A stretch of 64,000 nucleotides of DNA from Staphylococcus caprae (GCF_002902725.1 NZ_PPRT01000001.1:1-64000); one strand, 5' to 3'. Counted from the stretch's first letter, positions 53,976 to 63,166 are shown. Notes: generated by a model not told the origin, from the letters alone. Made by a program: numbers and translations.

Positions 53976-54605
53976 ATGAGCAGAATAAATGATTTTAATG
54001 AAATACTTAATGAAAGAAAATCGGTAAAGGTATTTGACAGTGACTATAAAATTCCACATGAAGAAATGGATGAAATCATAACTAAAGCTACAAAGGCACC
54101 TTCTTCAGTTAATATGCAACCATGGAGAATTGTCGTTGTTGATAGTGATGAAGGTAAAGCTAAACTTAAAGATGCATTTGGATTTAATTCAAGACAACTG
54201 ACGACATCATCAGCAATGATTATTATATTTGGTGATTTGCAAAATTATGAAAAAGCGGAACAAATTTATAGTGATGCTGTAGACCAACAACACATGACTG
54301 AAGAAATCAAAACGCAAATGTTAGAATGGATTCTTCCTTATTACAAAGGACTTTCAAAAGAAGGTATGAAAGATATTGTAAATATCGATAGTAGTTTAAT
54401 GGCAATGCAATTCATGCTCACAGCTAAAGCTTATGGATATGATACAAATCCAATTGGTGGTTTTGATAAAGAAAATATTGCTGAAATTATCGGTTACGAC
54501 TCAGAAAGATATATACCTGTGTTAGCAATTGCTATTGGTAAAAAAGCTCAAGAAGCACATAGCTCTGTTAGATTACCTGTTCATGAAATTAGAGAATATT
54601 TATAA
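53976..54605 (+). CDS. Nitroreductase-family flavoprotein
   Basis: 209-residue FMN-dependent NAD(P)H oxidoreductase fold: INDFNEILNERKSVKVFD (the family RRSxRxF-like start), APSSVNMQPWRIVVV (FMN phosphate loop), IVNIDSSLMAMQFMLTAKAYGYDTNPIGGFDKENI and closing RLPVHEIREYL. Substrates could be quinones or nitro compounds. Its position back-to-back with sarZ and the overlapping promoters suggest regulation by SarZ, as OhrR-type regulators often act on neighbouring redox genes. The ATG at 53976 follows AAGGGG. Confidence 0.85.
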   Translation: MSRINDFNEILNERKSVKVFDSDYKIPHEEMDEIITKATKAPSSVNMQPWRIVVVDSDEGKAKLKDAFGFNSRQLTTSSAMIIIFGDLQNYEKAEQIYSDAVDQQHMTEEIKTQMLEWILPYYKGLSKEGMKDIVNIDSSLMAMQFMLTAKAYGYDTNPIGGFDKENIAEIIGYDSERYIPVLAIAIGKKAQEAHSSVRLPVHEIREYL

Positions 54606-54725
54606 TATGAGTTTGCTATTGATGAAGTAAGATGAGAACATTTTGTTACAATATGAATGAATCTCTTTAACAACAATCATAATTAGTTCATACTTAACAA
54701 GATAAGTATAAAAGGAGTTTCTATC

Positions 54726-55091
54726 ATGAGTAGAAAACAGGTTATTTTTAGAATTATAATTATATTAATCATTTCTCTTATTTTAGCTGTTGTATTTTTC
54801 TTTGGGCTAAAAACTTATCAAGGTCATAAAAATATTGAACTTATGGATAGCTATATTAAAGAACACCATCTTCAAGATAAAATCAAAAAACAAGAGACTT
54901 TATATAGTGCGAAAAAAGGAATGTATTATAAACAAATTGTTTATAAAGACGAACGCAATGTGACTTATGTACTTCAACCGATAAGTACGAATAAAGGTAT
55001 TTTCTCTGAAGGTTTTGATAGTGAAACTAAGAAAAGTATCAAAAAAGCTAAACATAGTGATTTCGATAAAAATTATAAACCCTCTAAATAA
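54726..55091 (+). CDS. DUF3139 small membrane-anchored protein
   Basis: 121 residues: one membrane helix (about 8-28, IFRIIIILIISLILAVVFFFGL) then a basic extracellular domain with YIKEHHLQDKIKKQETLYSAKKGMYYKQIVYKDE, which fits the DUF3139 family of staphylococcal/bacillar proteins. Function unknown. AAGGAG precedes the ATG, and a strong hairpin closes the gene. Confidence 0.75.
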   Translation: MSRKQVIFRIIIILIISLILAVVFFFGLKTYQGHKNIELMDSYIKEHHLQDKIKKQETLYSAKKGMYYKQIVYKDERNVTYVLQPISTNKGIFSEGFDSETKKSIKKAKHSDFDKNYKPSK

Positions 55092-55103
55092 GTTGATTTT
55101 ATG

Positions 55104-55143
55104 ACACACGATTTCAAATAAACGTTGGAATCGTGTGTTTTTT
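55104..55143 (+). terminator. Terminator after the DUF3139 gene
   Basis: ACACACGATT (55104-55113) pairs with AATCGTGTGT (55129-55138), then TTTTTT. Confidence 0.85.
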
Positions 55144-55270
55144 ACAATATTTATTGTTTTTTCATGCGGAACTTTAAAAGTTTTATTCATTATCCAAGTT
55201 AAAATTTATGTAGATATTTTAATTTTATCTGATATAATTAGGTGATGTCAGATGAAGGGGAGTTTGCATT

Positions 55271-56551
55271 ATGGCTCTATTCAAGAGAAAAATAAGTTTA
55301 CCAACGCAAGTTATTATTGCATTGGTACTAGGTGTCATCGCGGGGCTTTTATTATTTGGACAAGATAATGTAGCAAATTACATTAAGCCATTTGGTGACA
55401 TTTTCTTAAATTTAATTAAAATGATTATTATCCCGATTGTATTCTGTGCATTAGCCTTATCTATTTCGAATTTAGGGGATTCAAAAAAGGTAGGAAGCTA
55501 TGGATGGAAGGCAATCCTTTACTTTGAAATTATAACAACAGTCGCTATAGGGTTAGGGATTATCATAGGTAACTTGTTCAAACCAGGTTCAGGTTTAGAT
55601 CCTGATAAATTACCTAAAGGCGATATTTCTAAATATCAATCTTCAGCACAATCAGCTGAACAAGCTACAACATACGGTAATCATTTAATTGATACTATCG
55701 TAAATATTGTGCCTACTAATTTATTTGAATCTTTAGCAAAAGGTGATTTATTACCAATCATCTTCTTCGCTGTTTTCTTCGGCTTAGGGTTAGCTGCTAT
55801 TGGTGAAAAGGCAGAACCTGTTAAAGGTTTCTTAAATGGTACATTAGAAGCAGTATTTTGGATGATTAATAAAATTTTAAAACTCGCTCCTATTGGAGTA
55901 TTTGCATTTATATGTACTACTGTTATGACATTTGGCGCATCAGCTTTAATTCCGTTGTTAAAATTATTAGTTGTAGTTGTTTTTGCAATGATCTTCTTTG
56001 TGGTAGTTGTATTAGGCATCGTTGCAAGAATGGTTGGAGTAAGTATCTTCTCAATCATGAAGATTTTAAAAAGCGAGTTGTTGCTTGCATTTTCAACTTC
56101 AAGTTCAGAAGCAGTACTACCAGTTATTATGAAGAAAATGGAAAAATTTGGTGCACCAAAAGATGTGACATCATTTGTTATTCCGATTGGTTATTCATTT
56201 AACTTAGACGGTTCAGCATTATATCAATCTATCGCAGCATTATTTGTGGCTCAAATGTTTGATATTCATTTATCATTAACACAACAAATCGTGTTGATGG
56301 CTACTTTAATGATCGCTTCAAAAGGTATGGCTGGCGTGCCTGGTGTATCTATTGTAGTTTTATTAACAACACTAGGTTCTATGCATTTACCAGCACAAGG
56401 TCTTGCATTAATTATCGGAATTGACCGTTTATTAGACATGGTTCGTACATGTGTTAACGTGATGGGTAACGCATTATCAACAATTGTTATTTCTAAATGG
56501 GAAAATGTTTACGATAAAGAAAAAGGCCAAGAGTACCTTAAAACACTATAA
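55271..56551 (+). CDS. gltT: Dicarboxylate/amino-acid:cation symporter (GltT-like)
   Basis: Glutamate/aspartate uptake with H+ or Na+, DAACS family. 426 residues, eight helices and two re-entrant loops: the serine-rich hairpin AFSTSSSEAVLPVIMKK (residues about 277-293), SFVIPIGYSFNLDGSALYQSIAALF, and GMAGVPGVSIVVLLTTLG, plus RLLDMVRTCVNVMGNALSTIVISKWE, which carries the conserved D/NMxRT substrate motif. Upstream near 55231 TGATATAAT is an extended -10. The ATG follows AAGGGGAG. It is followed by an unusual string of hairpins. Confidence 0.93.
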   Translation: MALFKRKISLPTQVIIALVLGVIAGLLLFGQDNVANYIKPFGDIFLNLIKMIIIPIVFCALALSISNLGDSKKVGSYGWKAILYFEIITTVAIGLGIIIGNLFKPGSGLDPDKLPKGDISKYQSSAQSAEQATTYGNHLIDTIVNIVPTNLFESLAKGDLLPIIFFAVFFGLGLAAIGEKAEPVKGFLNGTLEAVFWMINKILKLAPIGVFAFICTTVMTFGASALIPLLKLLVVVVFAMIFFVVVVLGIVARMVGVSIFSIMKILKSELLLAFSTSSSEAVLPVIMKKMEKFGAPKDVTSFVIPIGYSFNLDGSALYQSIAALFVAQMFDIHLSLTQQIVLMATLMIASKGMAGVPGVSIVVLLTTLGSMHLPAQGLALIIGIDRLLDMVRTCVNVMGNALSTIVISKWENVYDKEKGQEYLKTL

Positions 56552-56572
56552 AAATTTATATCTGACATTTTT

Positions 56573-56664
56573 AGCGAATCTTAAAACTTTAGTTTTTAGA
56601 TTCGCTTATGCATTTGTCCAAAGACAAATGTATACATAAGGAAACTTTAGTTTTTAGATTTCCT
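56573..56664. repeat. Three consecutive stem-loops after gltT
   Basis: Hairpin 1: AGCGAATC (56573-56580) with GATTCGCT (56599-56606). Hairpin 2: CATTTGTC (56611-56618) with GACAAATG (56623-56630). Hairpin 3: AGGAAA (56639-56644) with TTTCCT (56659-56664). Hairpins 1 and 3 share the loop segment AAACTTTAGTTTTTAGATT, so one looks like a duplicated and diverged copy of the other. Confidence 0.65.
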
Positions 56665-56667
56665 AAA

Positions 56668-56714
56668 AAAAGACCTTGAAATGAAACAGATTCTTTCATT
56701 TCAAGGTCTTTTTT
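56668..56714. terminator. Bidirectional terminator between gltT and the DUF4887-like gene
   Basis: AAAGACCTTGAAATGAAA pairs with TTTCATTTCAAGGTCTTT, flanked by A on the left and T on the right. Confidence 0.9.
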
Positions 56715-56734
56715 ATCATATAGGTATGGCCGTA

Positions 56735-57085
56735 TTACATGCCGTGGTGCATACCTTTCATATCATGTATTTTAGACATTAATCCATGTGGAACATCATC
56801 ATGATCTACTTTTTTAACTTTAGTAATTTTACCTGATTTTTCATCTTTGAAAATCATGACAAAATCTTCTTTTTTCACTGAAACGTTAGCATTTGATGGT
56901 AACTTAACATTTTTCTCTATTTTTTCATCTTTTTCGCTAATCATTTTGTCTATTGTAGTACTATTTTTCATAATACCGTAATACGTATCTTTTTTACCTC
57001 CAGTCATCATCATAATGACAAGTACAATACATACAATCAACATGATTGCGATAAGTCCGAAACCTAAGGCTTTCTTATTTTTCAT
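56735..57085 (-). CDS. Small membrane-anchored protein (DUF4887-like)
   Basis: 116 residues: N-terminal helix (about 8-28, GFGLIAIMLIVCIVLVIMMM), then an extracellular charged domain with KDTYYGIMKNSTTIDKMISEKDEKIEKN and a Met/His-rich end HDMKGMHHGM that could bind copper or another soft metal. S. aureus has a similar unknown protein at the matching position near gltT. Function unknown; the family label is from memory. AAAGGAG precedes the ATG. Confidence 0.65.
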   Translation of the reverse strand: MKNKKALGFGLIAIMLIVCIVLVIMMMTGGKKDTYYGIMKNSTTIDKMISEKDEKIEKNVKLPSNANVSVKKEDFVMIFKDEKSGKITKVKKVDHDDVPHGLMSKIHDMKGMHHGM

Positions 57086-57213
57086 AGCTGTATAAAACTC
57101 CTTTATCTATATTACTTCATTTATACAAAACTTCTAATCACTTTGCAATTGTATTTAAAACATTTTTAAAATTAAAAACGTTAAAAATTCATAGAATGAT
57201 AACATTTTGATAA

Positions 57214-57252
57214 TCAAAAAGCCCTCTGCCATCAATTTCATGACAAAGGGTT
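57214..57252 (-). terminator. Terminator after the pyridoxamine-oxidase-like gene
   Basis: On the minus strand ACCCTTTGTCAT pairs with ATGGCAGAGGGC (mismatches in the middle), followed by TTTTT. Confidence 0.65.
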
Positions 57253-57263
57253 CGAATAAACAG

Positions 57264-57686
57264 TTAAACTTCTATTGTAATAGGTGTATCTAAATCATCA
57301 TCATTCATTAACTTAATTGATTTAGGTTGTACTTTTAATACACATAATTCCGGATCTTGTTTTGAATCGAAGAACGTCTTATCTTGAGTTTCCCATAACC
57401 AATCAATCACTTTTTGATCTTTAACAACCTCAATTTGAGCATCAATTTCTACAAAACTATTATTTGTAGTCTCGTTATAACCTAATAAGATATAGGCATA
57501 AGGGTTATCTTCAATTTCTTCCACTTTTACTGAATTAATGTTTGTTTTAGTATATAAAGTTAAATCATCATTGTAAAAAACCATATATCTACTATTAGGT
57601 TTATTATTATATGCAGTTGATAATACACCGACTTTTGAATTGTCTAATACTTTTTCTATTGCTTGAGTTGCTTGTTGTTTATCCAC
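57264..57686 (-). CDS. Pyridoxamine 5'-phosphate oxidase-like (general stress protein 26 type) flavin-binding protein
   Basis: 140-residue split-barrel protein of the PNPOx-like superfamily: QAIEKVLDNSKVGVLSTAYNNKPNSRYMVFYNDDLTLYTKT, with the FMN-phosphate pattern, and VEEIEDNPYAYILLGY...FVEIDAQIEVVKDQKVIDWLW. It is shorter than true PNPOx and probably binds FMN or another cofactor; relatives are stress-induced. Start: GTG at 57686, nine bases after AAGGAG; three upstream ATG codons overlap or precede that site and are less likely. Sits just downstream of rsp in the same direction. Confidence 0.75.
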   Translation of the reverse strand: MDKQQATQAIEKVLDNSKVGVLSTAYNNKPNSRYMVFYNDDLTLYTKTNINSVKVEEIEDNPYAYILLGYNETTNNSFVEIDAQIEVVKDQKVIDWLWETQDKTFFDSKQDPELCVLKVQPKSIKLMNDDDLDTPITIEV

Positions 57687-57754
57687 ACTCATCATCTCCT
57701 TATTCATTCATATATCCAATCGGAGACGATATTAAACCAAAGCTTTATTGACTT

Positions 57755-59860
57755 TTATAACGGTTTAATGCAGATATATTTCACCTCATCATGTTTCAGT
57801 GTAAGTTGAAATGGTTTGTGATTTTCCTCTTGGACAGCCAATTCTGTTTTAGGATGATTACATTTATCTAATTCTTCAAGAATACTTCGTTCAATGTATA
57901 ATAACTCTTTACTTTTTGGTAGTAAGTTCTGAATTGAACCATGTTCATTGTTTAAAGTATTAATAATGATGAGAGAATTTACATTTAATTGATTTTTGAA
58001 AATGAATTTCTGCTTACTATCAGATAAGTAACGGTCATTAATTTTATTAAATAATAGAAAATGATAATTTCCGCCTTTACGACTCATCAAATAGTTGTTT
58101 CCAACTTCCAATGGTTCATCTACAAATGAAGCAACCATTTTGTAGATATGCATTAAAGGTAGCGGGCTACCATAGCTATTGAATAAAGAAATATATTGTG
58201 AATCGTCATCAATAAGTTGATAGCTAATTCCACCACCGTATCTCATTAAAGCGATTAAATGACATACTAAATCTGATAATTGCAGAGGGTTAGCGCCATT
58301 ATTAGTATATTTAAAGCATTTTAATGATAGATTGTTATAGACAAATCTTGTGGAAGAGATTCCAGAATCTAACATAAACTGTTTATAATTTTCAAAATGT
58401 GTAGATGAGTGATGATATGTTTTGCGTTTATTTAATAATAAATTTTTAGTTTCAAGATTTTCGATATCAATAAAATAATAGTCGAAATTTAAACGTTTCA
58501 TGATGTCGTAGGTATGATCAATCGACGCAGATTCACGAAGTAGGCCTTCCACAGTCATGCCATATCGGATTTCCCTATTTTTATTTTTAATTTTCAAATG
58601 ACATAGATGAATTTCATTGACTGACATGCTCTCTGAATCGAAGACAAGCATGAGTTTAACTAACTTTTTATTAGTTTTGTAATCTTGGTTACTTTGTAAA
58701 AATGACAATATCACTTGATTAATAGCTTCAAATTGTTGTGTAGTTTTTATTTTCATGGCTAGGCCGATATCTTTTTCGAATAACTTTTCAAAGCAACGGT
58801 TTAATAAATTGAAATTGATATGACTCACGACAATGTCACTAATGTCTTGAATGAATACGACGGGTTGAGGTAAGTATGAAAAATCGATGTCATAATACTC
58901 ATTGAATACGAACTGAAATAACTCATTAAAGTTTTCGAAACGAATAAACGCTTTAGAACTTTTGGTGCGATCTTTAGGATTAAACTGGTCAATATCTTTT
59001 TCAGTAATTTCAGTAGCGAGTTGGTCATTAAATTCAAATTGGTTAATTAAATCTTTAAATTCTGAGTAACTTTCATTACTAAATTGAATCGTAGGGTTTA
59101 ATTCAATTTTAGAAATATAAGATCGGAATTGCTTAGGACTAAATCCTAAATAATTTTTAAATTGGTTTGTAAAATTTGTGTGACTGCTAAAGCCAGAATG
59201 TTCAGATATCGCATTGATAGAGTCATCAGTAGATAATAGTAATTTAATCGCATGTATCACTTTTAAACTTGTGAAGTAGTCTTTAAAGTTCATATTTAAA
59301 TATCTTACGAATAAGTTTGAACAATATGATTCTGAAATATTGCAGTGCTGTGCCACTTGACGTAGTGATAACATTTCTGAAACTTTGGTATGGATATAAG
59401 TTAAACCTTCGACAAATATAGGATGGTTGATAGCAACTTTAGGAATATATTTTCCTTTGTACCTAATTACTGACTCTTTATATAAAGTTTGTATAATTTT
59501 TGAGATTGCTTGATTATCTTGTTCCTCATTATTCATAAATCGATGGATAGATTGTAGAATAATATTTTTAACAAAACCACTTGATTGCAATAAATGTCTG
59601 TCAAAGTAACATTTAAAGAATTGATTATCTTCATTATAAAAATAAAAAACAGGTATAGAGAGCGTAACTAAATTCGAGGATTGATTAACGTAATAAATAT
59701 CTGTTTGATTAATAATAGCGATATGGTTGTCTAAATCCTTCGTTTCTCCATTGATTGTAATCTTAAGATCATTTGTTAATGAAAACATGAGAATGATTCG
59801 ATTAATATTGCGAGTAGGGGGCGAATGATGATGTTTATATATATTTAAAAGACAAGTCAT
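57755..59860 (-). CDS. rsp: AraC-family virulence regulator Rsp
   Basis: 701-residue AraC-type transcription factor, the same length as S. aureus Rsp (repressor of surface proteins), which controls surface proteins, agr and the SSR42 RNA. Two helix-turn-helix units lie at about residues 150-250 (LSLRQVAQHCNISESYCSNLFVRYLNM and AISEHSGFSSHTNFTNQFKNYLGFSPKQFRSY), unusually followed rather than preceded by the large effector part (residues 260-701), which has a glycosidase-like or sensor segment (YGGGISYQLIDDDSQYISLFNSYGSPLP). GGAG lies 14 bases before the ATG, further than normal, so initiation may be weak. The upstream 1 kb is gene-free (SSR42 locus). Confidence 0.9.
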   Translation of the reverse strand: MTCLLNIYKHHHSPPTRNINRIILMFSLTNDLKITINGETKDLDNHIAIINQTDIYYVNQSSNLVTLSIPVFYFYNEDNQFFKCYFDRHLLQSSGFVKNIILQSIHRFMNNEEQDNQAISKIIQTLYKESVIRYKGKYIPKVAINHPIFVEGLTYIHTKVSEMLSLRQVAQHCNISESYCSNLFVRYLNMNFKDYFTSLKVIHAIKLLLSTDDSINAISEHSGFSSHTNFTNQFKNYLGFSPKQFRSYISKIELNPTIQFSNESYSEFKDLINQFEFNDQLATEITEKDIDQFNPKDRTKSSKAFIRFENFNELFQFVFNEYYDIDFSYLPQPVVFIQDISDIVVSHINFNLLNRCFEKLFEKDIGLAMKIKTTQQFEAINQVILSFLQSNQDYKTNKKLVKLMLVFDSESMSVNEIHLCHLKIKNKNREIRYGMTVEGLLRESASIDHTYDIMKRLNFDYYFIDIENLETKNLLLNKRKTYHHSSTHFENYKQFMLDSGISSTRFVYNNLSLKCFKYTNNGANPLQLSDLVCHLIALMRYGGGISYQLIDDDSQYISLFNSYGSPLPLMHIYKMVASFVDEPLEVGNNYLMSRKGGNYHFLLFNKINDRYLSDSKQKFIFKNQLNVNSLIIINTLNNEHGSIQNLLPKSKELLYIERSILEELDKCNHPKTELAVQEENHKPFQLTLKHDEVKYICIKPL

Positions 59861-60890
59861 GATTTAGAAATAGGCTCCTTATTGAATATTAAATGTTATT
59901 ATAATGTATTCTTGTTGAAATAGTAATAGTGAAAAATAAAATTTTTTATTCGTGATGTTAAGCAACCTATTCAAAATTATAAGTAGTGTACAATACAAAT
60001 AATTATTTAGGAATATAGAGTTCTTATTTTGGAAATTTTAGATAGAGTGCAAATGAATTTTTTGGTACATAATAAATATAGATTTCGACACAATGTAAAT
60101 TCAAAAAAGAAGTTGATGTAAAGTCTTAGACGATTTACGATTAATTTTAAATTGAATTAATTTTTGGAGAGAAATCACAGCAATTAAATGTACGATGTTT
60201 GTTTATTACATCTAGAATCGACAACAGAAAAAAAGAAACATCAAAAACAACACATATTTTTCTACCTTTAATTGTTTAACTATCCCAATAGAATAAACAA
60301 CAAGAAGAATTCAGTTATACTTAATAATTTTCTCGAAACTTATTCATCAATCATCTTAGAAATAGGCATCTAGAAAGTAATGGCACCATGGAATAAGAAA
60401 ATGTTCAAACAACTAAGAATCAATTACATCATGAGACGAACATTCTTTCTTTAACAACCAGAATCAACATCAAGACAAACTAATGTAAAGACAAATTATT
60501 AAAATGTATAAAACAACTTTAATTAAACAACTAGAATCTACATCTATGAACATTTAAAGTATAATCGATCAACAACAATTGTTTTAGTAGCAACAATTAG
60601 AAAATTTTTAGTTAAATTACTCTCCCCCGAAGTACGATTAATTTAAAAGAAAAACAATTCTTGTGGTGCCATGATAAGTTTTATAACTTATTAAATATCA
60701 GCTTAATGTTTTAGTTATTAGAACCCATTAACAATAAGACGAGTCAGTACATCAAAGTTATTATCATCAAGTCTTATATCAAAAATATGGGGCACATCTT
60801 AGAAATCCAAATCTTTTTTCAGAATCAAATAGCACGTACATAATTGCAGTAAAGGCTAGGGTATAATTATATCCTGGCCTTATTTTAATT
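59861..60890 (+). ncRNA. ssr42: SSR42-like long non-coding RNA locus (boundaries approximate)
   Basis: About 1 kb without any credible protein gene, divergent from rsp and ending in an intrinsic terminator at 60852-60886. In S. aureus the same position relative to rsp and the DUF1722 gene is occupied by SSR42 (RsaX28), a stable RNA of roughly 1 kb whose transcription depends on Rsp. Here the sequence is A-rich with several copies of AACAACYAGAATCNACATC (60408, 60453, 60526 and a looser one at 60208). Assignment rests on position, lack of ORFs and terminator, not on alignment; the 5' end is not defined. Confidence 0.55.
60852..60886 (+). terminator. Terminator of the SSR42-like transcript
   Basis: AAGGCTAGG...CCTGGCCTT stem with TATAATTATA in its loop, then ATTTT. 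The right arm includes the stop codon of the leftward DUF1722 gene. Confidence 0.75.
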
Positions 60891-61257
60891 GTTTCAATAC
60901 AGTACTATTTTGAAGATAACGCACTTCATATTTGTCTGCGAGTTCTTTCAAATAATTAAGGAGTGTTAATTGATTGAGCTGATTATCATTAAATTTATTT
61001 TTTAATAATAATGCTTTGTGTTGTTCTTCATCTGTTGCTACTTTTTTGAAATATCCCCACATATGATCATAGGCATTAATAATAGAGCCTTTAGTTGGTG
61101 TGATTGCTAATGCATTTGCAATTTCATTTTGGACCTCTTTTAGGGAGGGGTCACCTTTTAACATATCTCTAATATTGTCATATGCATGTTGATGATGTAA
61201 TAAAACATGATATTTTTCTTCACTCCATAGTTTCTCAATTTTTCCTCGTTCTTTCAT
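60880..61257 (-). CDS. DUF1722 (YbgA-family) protein
   Basis: 125-residue cytoplasmic helical protein: KIEKLWSEEKYHVLLHHQHAYDNIRDML is the YbgA signature (W..EKY.vL.H....Y), and GSIINAYDHMWGYFKKVATDEEQHKALLLKNKFN and LLNYLKELADKYEVRYLQNSTVL complete the family pattern. In other bacteria the domain accompanies photolyase or DUF523; alone, as here, its function is unknown. GAGGTGAG precedes the ATG. Convergent with the SSR42-like transcript, whose terminator overlaps its end. Confidence 0.8.
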   Translation of the reverse strand: MKERGKIEKLWSEEKYHVLLHHQHAYDNIRDMLKGDPSLKEVQNEIANALAITPTKGSIINAYDHMWGYFKKVATDEEQHKALLLKNKFNDNQLNQLTLLNYLKELADKYEVRYLQNSTVLKQLK

Positions 61258-61426
61258 GATTCACTCACCTCAATTCATATATTTAACAATACCCTTACAC
61301 ATGATTTTAAAATTACGTGAATACTGAAAACCATTAAATGCGTATTATGGGTATGTAGTCAGATATATTAGAACCTTTGATTTCAGACACTTTAGCATGT
61401 TGTTTGTTAATAGAGTTAGACAATAT

Positions 61427-61475
61427 AAAAATGCCTCAGAAAGATTGTAACTTACAGTCTTTTTGAGGCATTCGT
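61427..61475 (-). terminator. Terminator after corA
   Basis: AATGCCTCAGAAAGA...TCTTTTTGAGGCATT stem (one mismatch); on the minus strand T-rich sequence follows. Confidence 0.8.
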
Positions 61476-61500
61476 GTTTTAAATGATTCATATATTTAAT

Positions 61501-62448
61501 CTATAATTTCTGTTTGCGCCATAAGAAAATACTTACAATTGCAACAAGTATAAGAGAAATACCTACTACAATAACCCATGAAGCATAACTATGCGCATCG
61601 ATTGGCAATGGTACGTTCATACCAAAGAAACTAAACACTAATGTTGGGAGTGTGAGAAGTACTGTGAACAACGTTAATGTCTTCATTATCGTATTCATAT
61701 CATTAGAGAGTAATGAAGCATACGAGGTTGTGATACTCTCAAGGATACGTTGATGTAACTCGGTTGTTTCAATCGCTTGATTGTTCTCGATTACTAAATC
61801 TTCTAGTAATTCTTCGTCTTCTTCAAAACGCTTAATTGCAGGTAATCGGAATAACTTTTTAATAATGGTATCATTACCTTTTAAAGCTGCTAAGAAGTAA
61901 ACTAAACTTTTTTCAACTTCCATTAATTTAAATAGTTGTTTATTTGTAATATTATTTTTCAAATCTTTTTCAATACGGATTCTCGATTTATTGAGTAAAC
62001 GTAAATTCCTATTATAGTGATTCGCAATCGTTAATAAAATTTCGAGTGCAAAGCGACTATGAAAATTTAAATGAATGTCATCTTGTCGTGCGAAATTCTC
62101 TAGGAATTCATTTTCAGCGTCACAAACAGTCATAATCATACCATTACCAATAATGATACCAAGAGGGATTGTGACAAATGACAACACACGTCGGTTGGTT
62201 GAATTGACAATAGGTAAGTCGATGATGATAAGTGAATAACCTGTATCTTCATCGTATTCAATACGTGCGCTTTCTTCAGAATCTAAGGGGTCACGAATGA
62301 AGTCTTCAGGAATATTGTAAAACTCCATTAAATTTTCGATTTCTTCACGTTCAGGTTCAACGACGTTAATCCATGACGCGCTATGATCCACTGTAGTTTC
62401 TATGATTTCATTTGAATTGCTACTTGCATGTTTATAAGCAGTAATCAT
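61501..62448 (-). CDS. corA: CorA-family magnesium/divalent cation transporter
   Basis: Pentameric Mg2+ channel (or Co2+/Ni2+). 315 residues: N-terminal cytoplasmic domain of alpha/beta type (SWINVVEPEREEIENLMEFYNIPEDFIRDPLD), long helices, and two C-terminal helices with the selectivity motif GMN (VFSFFGMNVPLP) between them. The usual YGMN has Phe before Gly here. Start: ATG at 62448 (MITAYKHASS) after AAAGGA; the longer frame from 62466 lacks a site. Monocistronic, divergent from nothing; the TetR gene lies upstream on the same strand. Confidence 0.88.
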   Translation of the reverse strand: MITAYKHASSNSNEIIETTVDHSASWINVVEPEREEIENLMEFYNIPEDFIRDPLDSEESARIEYDEDTGYSLIIIDLPIVNSTNRRVLSFVTIPLGIIIGNGMIMTVCDAENEFLENFARQDDIHLNFHSRFALEILLTIANHYNRNLRLLNKSRIRIEKDLKNNITNKQLFKLMEVEKSLVYFLAALKGNDTIIKKLFRLPAIKRFEEDEELLEDLVIENNQAIETTELHQRILESITTSYASLLSNDMNTIMKTLTLFTVLLTLPTLVFSFFGMNVPLPIDAHSYASWVIVVGISLILVAIVSIFLWRKQKL

Positions 62449-62517
62449 AACTATTATTCCTTTCAAAATCTTTTATATTCTATACTTGATTAACAGTTAG
62501 ATTCTTAAGCGTCTAAT

Positions 62518-63129
62518 TTAAGCATTGTTCTTTTGATATTTATATTCAGCCATGATACGTAATGGTCCATTAAAAACAATTTTATATATATGATGAGTGA
62601 GTTCTTCAACTGAAATACGATGAGGATCTAGAACCCAATATTTAATTGTATTAATTGTAGCTCCAGCTACATAACTATGAAAATACATTTCCGGTATACC
62701 ATCGATTTCATGATTGATACTCATATATCTACTCATATTTTCTTTCATCAGTTCACTTATTTTTTCTTCAAGTTTACTTGTACGTTCTAACTGTAAAATT
62801 GTATGATAAAACTCCAAATTATCATCAATATGTTGAAGGATTTTTGTCAGTACATTTTCAATAAAGAGTTGAGAAATCTCTTCAACAGTTTCTCCGTTTA
62901 TATGGTTGAAATGTGTAAGATGAGAAAGCTCTGAAATACATTCATCTTCCATGTCAGTTAGCAACATATATTTATCTTCATAATGTAAATAGAACGTACC
63001 TCTATTCACGTCAGCTTCAGATGTAATGTCTCTGATAGTAATCTTATCTAGATCTTTGTTCTGTAATAATGTTGTAAATGCCTTCTTAATGGAAGATTTT
63101 GTCTTTCTAATGCGCCTATCTTCTTTCAA
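62518..63129 (-). CDS. TetR/AcrR-family repressor
   Basis: 203-residue regulator: N-terminal HTH RRIRKTKSSIKKAFTTLLQNKDLDKITIRDITSEADVNRGTFYLHYEDKYMLL (residues 4-57), then an all-helical ligand domain including MYFHSYVAGATINTIKYWVL, close to the group that neighbours YhgE/Pip proteins. Start is TTG (63129) after GGGAGG. It is divergent from the YhgE gene, and two copies of an AACA-CAT-TGTT type palindrome lie in the shared region, so it very likely represses both. Confidence 0.85.
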   Translation of the reverse strand: MKEDRRIRKTKSSIKKAFTTLLQNKDLDKITIRDITSEADVNRGTFYLHYEDKYMLLTDMEDECISELSHLTHFNHINGETVEEISQLFIENVLTKILQHIDDNLEFYHTILQLERTSKLEEKISELMKENMSRYMSINHEIDGIPEMYFHSYVAGATINTIKYWVLDPHRISVEELTHHIYKIVFNGPLRIMAEYKYQKNNA

Positions 63130-63166
63130 TTAAATATAACCTCCCGTAAAATAATAGACAATTTAC

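Noticed and set aside
55681..56058. 125-codon open frame on the minus strand
   Set aside because: Shadow of gltT; Lys/Thr-rich composition is the complement of hydrophobic codons.
57725..57775. Inverted repeat ATTAAACC / GGTTTAAT at the 3' end of rsp
   Set aside because: Short arms, long loop and no T-run; the stop codon of rsp lies inside. Not enough for a terminator call.
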